Shown here: positions 57,201-64,000 of the stretch, one piece after another
How positions within the stretch are numbered: position 1 is the stretch's first letter
Layout: each line of letters opens with the position of its first letter
Source: Romanomermis culicivorax
Lineage: Eukaryota; Nematoda; Enoplea; Mermithida; Mermithidae
DNA length: 64,000 nucleotides
Reading direction: 5' to 3'
Assembly (NCBI GenBank): GCA_963922205.1
Contig: CAWUHX010000005.1
Coordinates: 620,001-684,000 of the forward strand
Notes under the pieces: generated by a model
Databases searched by the model: none
What the model was told of the DNA's origin: nothing
Seen by the model: the letters and a program-made list of their open reading frames with translations, nothing else
Translations under genes and position numbers: made by a program

Positions 57201-60200
57201 CAGGCCCCAAGTGGAAATACCAAGAGGTAGCAAAACAGTCGAGCAATTCGTACTTCATCATTTAGCATGAAAAACATTTCTTTTTCACAATGACCTTTGA
57301 AGCCAGAGGAGTTTGCAGCAGATCAGGCTATTACTTCTGCCTTAGAATCATATTCATGCCATTATTCCAATCACTCTTAGGATGGAGAGGAAGGAGCTAA
57401 ATTTTTATTAAGGAGGAAATAACTGAGCTTTTAATACATTCACCATGCAAATTATCATGTCAAGAGCAAAGTTATTTGACTAAAAATTAATGATACAGTA
57501 AGATAATCACATCGCTCAGTCAAATATGGCTGATCATTACTTGTTAAGAGATGGAATAAGCAAAATACCTATTTCAACATACTTGAAAGATGAGTACATT
57601 TAGGTTGTGAGTTTTCCATGCAGAGCAAAAGATCATTTTGAAGAGTTATCTGCTACAATTTCAATTGCTATCATGTTCACAAAACTGCTTTCACATAGAT
57701 TTTAACTCAGTTTGGAATTTGCTTGATGTGTGGAGCCATCATAAAAAGTTTGCAAAATAATAATCATTTTTCATCAAATTGAAAGTGTGTAGCCCAGTTG
57801 GCCTGGTCATTCATAACCAGGATGGCCTAGAGGAAATGAATGCAGCTCATCATAGCTCACCCTCACCAATGAGGACTTCAAGATTTTGACAGTCAGGTTG
57901 TCAATAACTGATGTCCAGCCTATGTGTTCCATGGAGAAGACACTCTAGGGTCAACTGCCATAATTTCATCCACTAGTATGTTGAAATCCATACAAATATT
58001 CTAGCTTGAACAGCTGAGGTACCAGAGTCAACTCAGGCCCAAAAATGTGCACTGCCAGGAAATTTCACGATTTTTGACAACCAAATTGATTAAGAAATAC
58101 TTGTTGTGTCCTTTAGAAATTTGACTTATGGCTATTGTGGTGATTAATTGCAATGATGAATGTAAGTGGTCATGGGCCATATGTTCATCTCCACTGATTA
58201 TGAAAACATCACCTAACCTAAGTTCAATTTTAGGAATCCAAAGTTATTAAAATTACTTTTTTTCTCCCAATTTTCATTAGTGGTCATATTGGTTTTATCT
58301 TTGATCATCAAACATTATTTCTGCTTTTTAGCAACACCTTGTTTTTCCTTTTTGTTAGCTCATGCTTATTAGATTGTGACATCCAGGATAAAGTGCTGCC
58401 TTTGTCTGTGAAATCCAAAATTCAAACTGTAACTGTCACTCATTTGTGTGTACTTGTCCAATAAAATATGTATTTCTGTTTGAAGTGTTGTATGTTTTTA
58501 CGTAGGCATCCTAGAAAGATGCTTTAGGATGCATTAGAATCACATATTCGTAGTGCATCGAAAACATTGACATATTCAGTCATGTGCTGTATTCTGGATT
58601 GAGAAAATTAAATTCCCCTTCTTGTTTTTGAGTTTTTCGGCTTTTTTTGCAGATTTTTTTTCACCTGGCCAATTTTTTAAAGTGAATTAGGAAGTTTGGT
58701 TGGCACAACTGTAAATTTGGTCTATTTTGAATGGAGATTCCATTGGAATGTGTTTTAAACGCGTTTTTGAGGATTTTTTCAATTTTTCTTCCAACTATGA
58801 AATTATCATGTTCAAACAAGGTGTGTTCCGCCTGTGTTTGAAGACAAGTTCTTGAAAGAATTCAGTACCTCTGATGATAAATATCTGGTGGACTATGCTG
58901 AGGATATAACAAATCATTAGAAGATAATGGAAAAACAATGTTAAACATGCAAAATGATGCCTAATTATTCACCAAAAGAGAATACTCACATTGGAAGATG
59001 AATTTTTGGAATATGAATATTTGAAACTTATTTTTTCATATCGAGAATAAAAAATTTTATTGATGAAGTAAAGCAGGCATAATCTGTGTAGTGCTCAATT
59101 ATCATGAAAATTTTTATGAAAAAATTGACTAATTGTTATCTCAAAAGACAAGGAAAGTTTAATGTTAAAATGTCAATGTTTTGATGCTAACTTTTGCATA
59201 CTTTCACAAGGTTTATGGATTTTCAGGTTTCTCATTGTTTTCCTTCAAATACCTCAATTTGAGCAAATGAGCCTCCTACTTCATAATATTAGAATAGTAC
59301 ATTGATGCATCTTTTGGGCCAAATATTCATTTCTTGAAGTAGTTCATCTACTCAATTTTGAACAATTTTAATTTTCAAATCATTATTCCAAATTTCTGAA
59401 ATGGACATCATTTCAAAACTGTTATCACAAATAAGATCGACTGACATATTGACAATAATAACCTTAATCGTAAATAATTCAACCTTCTTCATCTCTTGAA
59501 CTACATTCCATATCAAGTGCAAGAAATGCTGGAGGTTGATGTGCTCAATATGGATAATGAAGATTGCTACCATAAATTCAGGCCCCAAGTGGAAATACCA
59601 AGAGGTAGCAAAACAGTCGAGCAATTCGTACTTCATCATTTAGCATGAAAAACATTTCTTTTTCACAATGACCTTTGAAGCCAGAGGAGTTTGCAGCAGA
59701 TCAGGCTATTACTTCTGCCTTAGAATCATATTCATGCCATTATTCCAATCACTCTTAGGATGGAGAGGAAGGAGCTAAATTTTTATTAAGGAGGAAATAA
59801 CTGAGCTTTTAATACATTCACCATGCAAATTATCATGTCAAGAGCAAAGTTATTTGACTAAAAATTAATGATACAGTAAGATAATCACATCGCTCAGTCA
59901 AATATGGCTGATCATTACTTGTTAAGAGATGGAATAAGCAAAATACCTATTTCAACATACTTGAAAGATGAGTACATTTAGGTTGTGAGTTTTCCATGCA
60001 GAGCAAAAGATCATTTTGAAGAGTTATCTGCTACAATTTCAATTGCTATCATGTTCACAAAACTGCTTTCACATAGATTTTAACTCAGTTTGGAATTTGC
60101 TTGATGTGTGGAGCCATCATAAAAAGTTTGCAAAATAATAATCATTTTTCATCAAATTGAAAGTGTGTAGCCCAGTTGGCCTGGTCATTCATAACCAGGA

Positions 60201-63200
60201 TGGCCTAGAGGAAATGAATGCAGCTCATCATAGCTCACCCTCACCAATGAGGACTTCAAGATTTTGACAGTCAGGTTGTCAATAACTGATGTCCAGCCTA
60301 TGTGTTCCATGGAGAAGACACTCTAGGGTCAACTGCCATAATTTCATCCACTAGTATGTTGAAATCCATACAAATATTCTAGCTTGAACAGCTGAGGTAC
60401 CAGAGTCAACTCAGGCCCAAAAATGTGCACTGCCAGGAAATTTCACGATTTTTGACAACCAAATTGATTAAGAAATACTTGTTGTGTCCTTTAGAAATTT
60501 GACTTATGGCTATTGTGGTGATTAATTGCAATGATGAATGTAAGTGGTCATGGGCCATATGTTCATCTCCACTGATTAGGAAAACATCACCTAACCTAAG
60601 TTCAATTTCAGGAATTCAAAGGTATTAAATTTACTATTTTTCTCCCAATTTTCATTAGTGGTCATATTGGTTTTATCTTTGATCATCAAACATTATTTCT
60701 GCTTTTTAGCAACACCTTGTTTTTCCTTTTTGTTAGCTCATGCTTATTAGATTGTGACATCCAGGATAAAGTGCTGCCTTTGTCTGTGAAATCCAAAATT
60801 CAAACTGTAACTGTCACTCATTTGTGTGTACTTGTCCAATAAAATATGTATTTCTGTTTGAAGTGTTGTATGTTTTTACGTAGGCATCCTAGAAAGATGC
60901 TTTAGGATGCATTAGAATCACATATTCGTAGTGCATCGAAAACATTGACATATTCAGTCATGTGCTGTATTCTGGATTGAGAAAATTAAATTCCCCTTCT
61001 TGTTTTTGAGTTTTTCGGCTTTTTTTGCAGATTTTTTTTCACCTGGCCAATTTTTTAAAGTGAATTAGGAAGTTTGGTTGGCACAACTGTAAATTTAGTC
61101 TATTTTGAATGGAGATTCCATTGGAATGTGTTTTAAACGCGTTTTTGAGGATTTTTTCAATTTTTCTTCCAACTATGAAATTATCATGTTCAAACAAGGT
61201 GTGTTCCGCCTGTGTTTGAAGACAAGTTCTTGAAAGAATTCAGTACCTCTGATGATAAATATCTGGTGGACTATGCTGAGGATATAACAAATCATTAGAA
61301 GATAATGGAAAAACAATGTTAAACATGCAAAATGATGCCTAATTATTCACCAAAAGAGAATACTCACATTGGAAGATGAATTTTTGGAATATGAATATTT
61401 GAAACTTATTTTTTCATATCGAGAATAAAAAATTTTATTGATGAAGTAAAGCAGGCATAATCTGTGTAGTGCTCAATTATCATGAAAATTTTCATGAAAA
61501 AATTGACTAATTGTTATCTCAAAAGACAAGGAAAGTTTAATGTTAAAATGTCAATGTTTTGATGCTAACTTTTGCATACTTTCACAAGGTTTATGGATTT
61601 TCAGGTTTCTCATTGTTTTCCTTCAAATACCTATATTTGAGCAAATGAGCCTCCAACTTCATAATATTAGAATAGTACATTGATGCATCTTTTGGGCCAA
61701 ATATTCATTTCTTGAAGTAGTTCATCTACTCAATTTTGAACAATTTTAATTTTCAAATCATTATTCCAAATTTCTGAAATGGACATCATTTCAAAACTGT
61801 TATCACAAATAAGATCGACTGACATATTGACAATAATAACCTTAATCGTAAATAATTCAACCGTCTTCATCTCTTGAACTACATTCCATATCAAGTGCAA
61901 GAAATGCTGGAGGTTGATGTGCTCAATATGGATAATGAAGATTGCTACCATAAATTCAGCCCCCAAGTGGAAATACCAAGAGGTAGCAAAACAGTCGAGC
62001 AATTCGTACTTCATCATTTAGCATGAAAAACATTTCTTTTTCACAATGACCTTTGAAGCCAGAGGAGTTTGCAGCAGATCAGGCTATTACTTCTGCCTTA
62101 GAATCATATTCATGCCATTATTCCAATCACTCTTAGGATGGAGAGGAAGGAGCTAAATTTTTATTAAGGAGGAAATAACCGAGCTTTTAATACATTCACC
62201 ATGCAAATTATCATGTCAAGAGCAAAGTTATTTGACTAAAAATTAATGATACAGTAAGATAATCACATCGCTCAGTCAAATATGGCTGATCATTACTTGT
62301 TAAGAGATGGAATAAGCAAAATACCTATTTCAACATACTTGAAAGATGAGTACATTTAGGTTGTGAGTTTTCCATGCAGAGCAAAAGATCATTTTGAAGA
62401 GTTATCTGCTACAATTTCAATTGCTATCATGTTCACAAAACTGCTTTCACATAGATTTTAACTCAGTTTGGAATTTGCTTGATGTGTGGAGCCATCATAA
62501 AAAGTTTGCAAAATAATAATCATTTTTCATCAAATTGAAAGTGTGTAGCCCAGTTGGCCTGGTCATTCATAACCAGGATGGCCTAGAGGAAATGAATGCA
62601 GCTCATCATAGCTCACCCTCACCAATGAGGACTTCAAGATTTTGACAGTCAGGTTGTCAATAACTGATGTCCAGCCTATGTGTTCCATGGAGAAGACACT
62701 CTAGGGTCAACTGCCATAATTTCATCCACTAGTATGTTGAAATCCATACAAATATTCTAGCTTGAACAGCTGAGGTACCAGAGTCAACTCAGGCCCAAAA
62801 ATGTGCACTGCCAGGAAATTTCACGATTTTTGACAACCAAATTGATTAAGAAATACTTGTTGTGTCCTTTAGAAATTTGACTTATGGCTATTGTGGTGAT
62901 TAATTGCAATAATGTATGTAAGTGGTCATGGGCCATATGTTCATCTCCACTGATTATGAAAACATCACCTAACCTAAGTTCAATTTTAGGAATCCAAAGT
63001 TATTAAAATTACTTTTTTTCTCCCAATTTTCATTAGTGGTCATATTGGTTTTATCTTTGATCATCAAACATTATTTCTGCTTTTTAGCAACACCTTGTTT
63101 TTCCTTTTTGTTAGCTCATGCTTATTAGATTGTGACATCCAGGATAAAGTGCTGCCTTTGTCTGTGAAATCCAAAATTCAAACTGTAACTGTCACTCATT

Positions 63201-64000
63201 TGTGTGTACTTGTCCAATAAAATATGTATTTCTGTTTGAAGTGTTGTATGTTTTTACGTAGGCATCCTAGAAAGATGCTTTAGGATGCATTAGAATCACA
63301 TATTCGTAGTGCATCGAAAACATTGACATATTCAGTCATGTGCTGTATTCTGGATTGAGAAAATTAAATTCCCCTTCTTGTTTTTGAGTTTTTCGGCTTT
63401 TTTGCAGATTTTTTTTCACCTGGCCAATTTTTTAAAGTGAATTAGGAAGTTTGGTTGGCACAACTGTAAATTTAGTCTATTTTGAATGGAGATTCCATTG
63501 GAATGTGTTTTAAACGCGTTTTTGAGGATTTTTTCAATTTTTCTTCTAACTATAAAATTATCATGTTCAAACAAGGTGTGTTCCATTTGTGTTTGAAGAC
63601 AAGTTCTTGAAAGAATTCAGTACCTCTGATGATAAATATCTGGTGGACTATGCTGAGGATATAACAAATCATTAGAAGATAATGGAAAAACAATGTTAAA
63701 CATGCAAAATGATGCCTAATTATTCACCAAAAGAGGATACTCACATTGGAAGATGAATTTTTGGAATATGAATATTTGAAACTTATTTTTTCATATCGAG
63801 AATAAAAAATTTTATTGATGAAGTAAAGCAGGCATAATCTGTGTAGTGCTCAATTATCATGAAAATTTTCATGAAAAAATTGACTAATTGTTATCTCAAA
63901 AGACAAGGAAAGTTTAATGTTAAAATGTCAATGTTTTGATGCTAACTTTTGCATACTTTCACAAGGTTTATGGATTTTCAGGTTTCTCATTGTTTTCCTT
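42238..64000 (+). repeat. 2.38-kb tandem repeat array, about ten units, continues past the window
   Basis: Head-to-tail units start (at the GCACAACTGTAAATTTAG landmark) at about 42238, 44441, 46818, 49196, 51574, 53949, 56325, 58703, 61081 and 63458, the last incomplete. The period is 2375-2378 bp. The first unit is 174 bp shorter because of a deletion at about 42536. Units are very similar, differing by scattered substitutions and small indels. Each full unit holds a minus-strand open frame of 94-95 codons starting MMKYELLDCFATSWYFHLG, which I do not recognise. I see no transposase, rRNA or histone-like gene in the unit. Satellite or macrosatellite is the safest description. Confidence 0.95.
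61730..62017 (-). other. Representative 95-codon open frame of the 2.38-kb unit
   Basis: The same frame occurs nine times: 42712-42999, 45090-45377, 47467-47754, 49845-50132, 52223-52507, 54598-54885, 56974-57261, 59352-59639 and 61730-62017. Changes among copies are few (for example Pro/Ala in HLGPEF, Lys/Thr before VELF), and the only length change is one codon lost at 52350. No domain, signal peptide or clear membrane segment is evident. Low divergence of the whole unit is enough to explain why it stays open, so coding is unproven. Confidence 0.25.

Noticed and set aside
42712..62017. 2.38-kb array as rDNA or a histone-type gene cluster
   Set aside because: No rRNA, tRNA or histone signature is visible in the unit.

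Overview
The window looks like a repeat-rich, AT-rich stretch of a small invertebrate genome, not a microbial one. The evidence is a seven-transmembrane receptor exon behind a TTTCAG-type splice acceptor, a MADF-domain gene relic, relics of mariner, Merlin, Polinton/Maverick and a TTAA-target DNA transposon, and two large tandem arrays. A nematode-like animal is plausible from the receptor style and the splice acceptor, but the sequence does not prove the phylum. An amplification adapter of the kind used for ultra-low-input long-read libraries sits beside the only gap, which fits a very small animal.

Layout. 1-3.3 kb: single-copy DNA with one intact receptor exon (+). 3.3-3.8 kb: a mariner transposase relic cut off by satellite. 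3.8-29.6 kb: a 516-bp satellite (Sat516) in both orientations. It flips at about 4.2 kb and again across a 100-N gap at 20.7 kb. It contains a 4.4-kb-period higher-order duplication and is interrupted at 21948-27008 by a 5.06-kb transposon with ~1.1-kb terminal inverted repeats and a TTAA target duplication. 29.7-33.3 kb: a MADF gene relic and unrecognised AT-rich DNA. 33.3-34.0 kb: a lone inverted piece of the second repeat. 34.4-42.2 kb: a decayed Polinton/Maverick-type element. 42.2-64.0 kb: about ten head-to-tail copies of a 2.38-kb repeat running off the window end.

The most structured part is the Polinton-like region. On the minus strand four short-spaced genes follow one another: integrase, a Cys-rich protein, an unknown protein, then the packaging ATPase. 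The N-terminal part of a protein-primed-type DNA polymerase B lies on the plus strand further right. Each of the five start codons has a TATAAAA box 32-45 bp upstream, in the short gap behind the preceding gene. This points to a compact, virus-like layout of separately promoted genes. The element is dead: it has frameshifts and in-frame stops, a Merlin-type transposon in its ATPase, a 439-bp TA-flanked MITE in its middle, and its polymerase is cut off by the 2.38-kb array. No capsid or protease gene was recognised.
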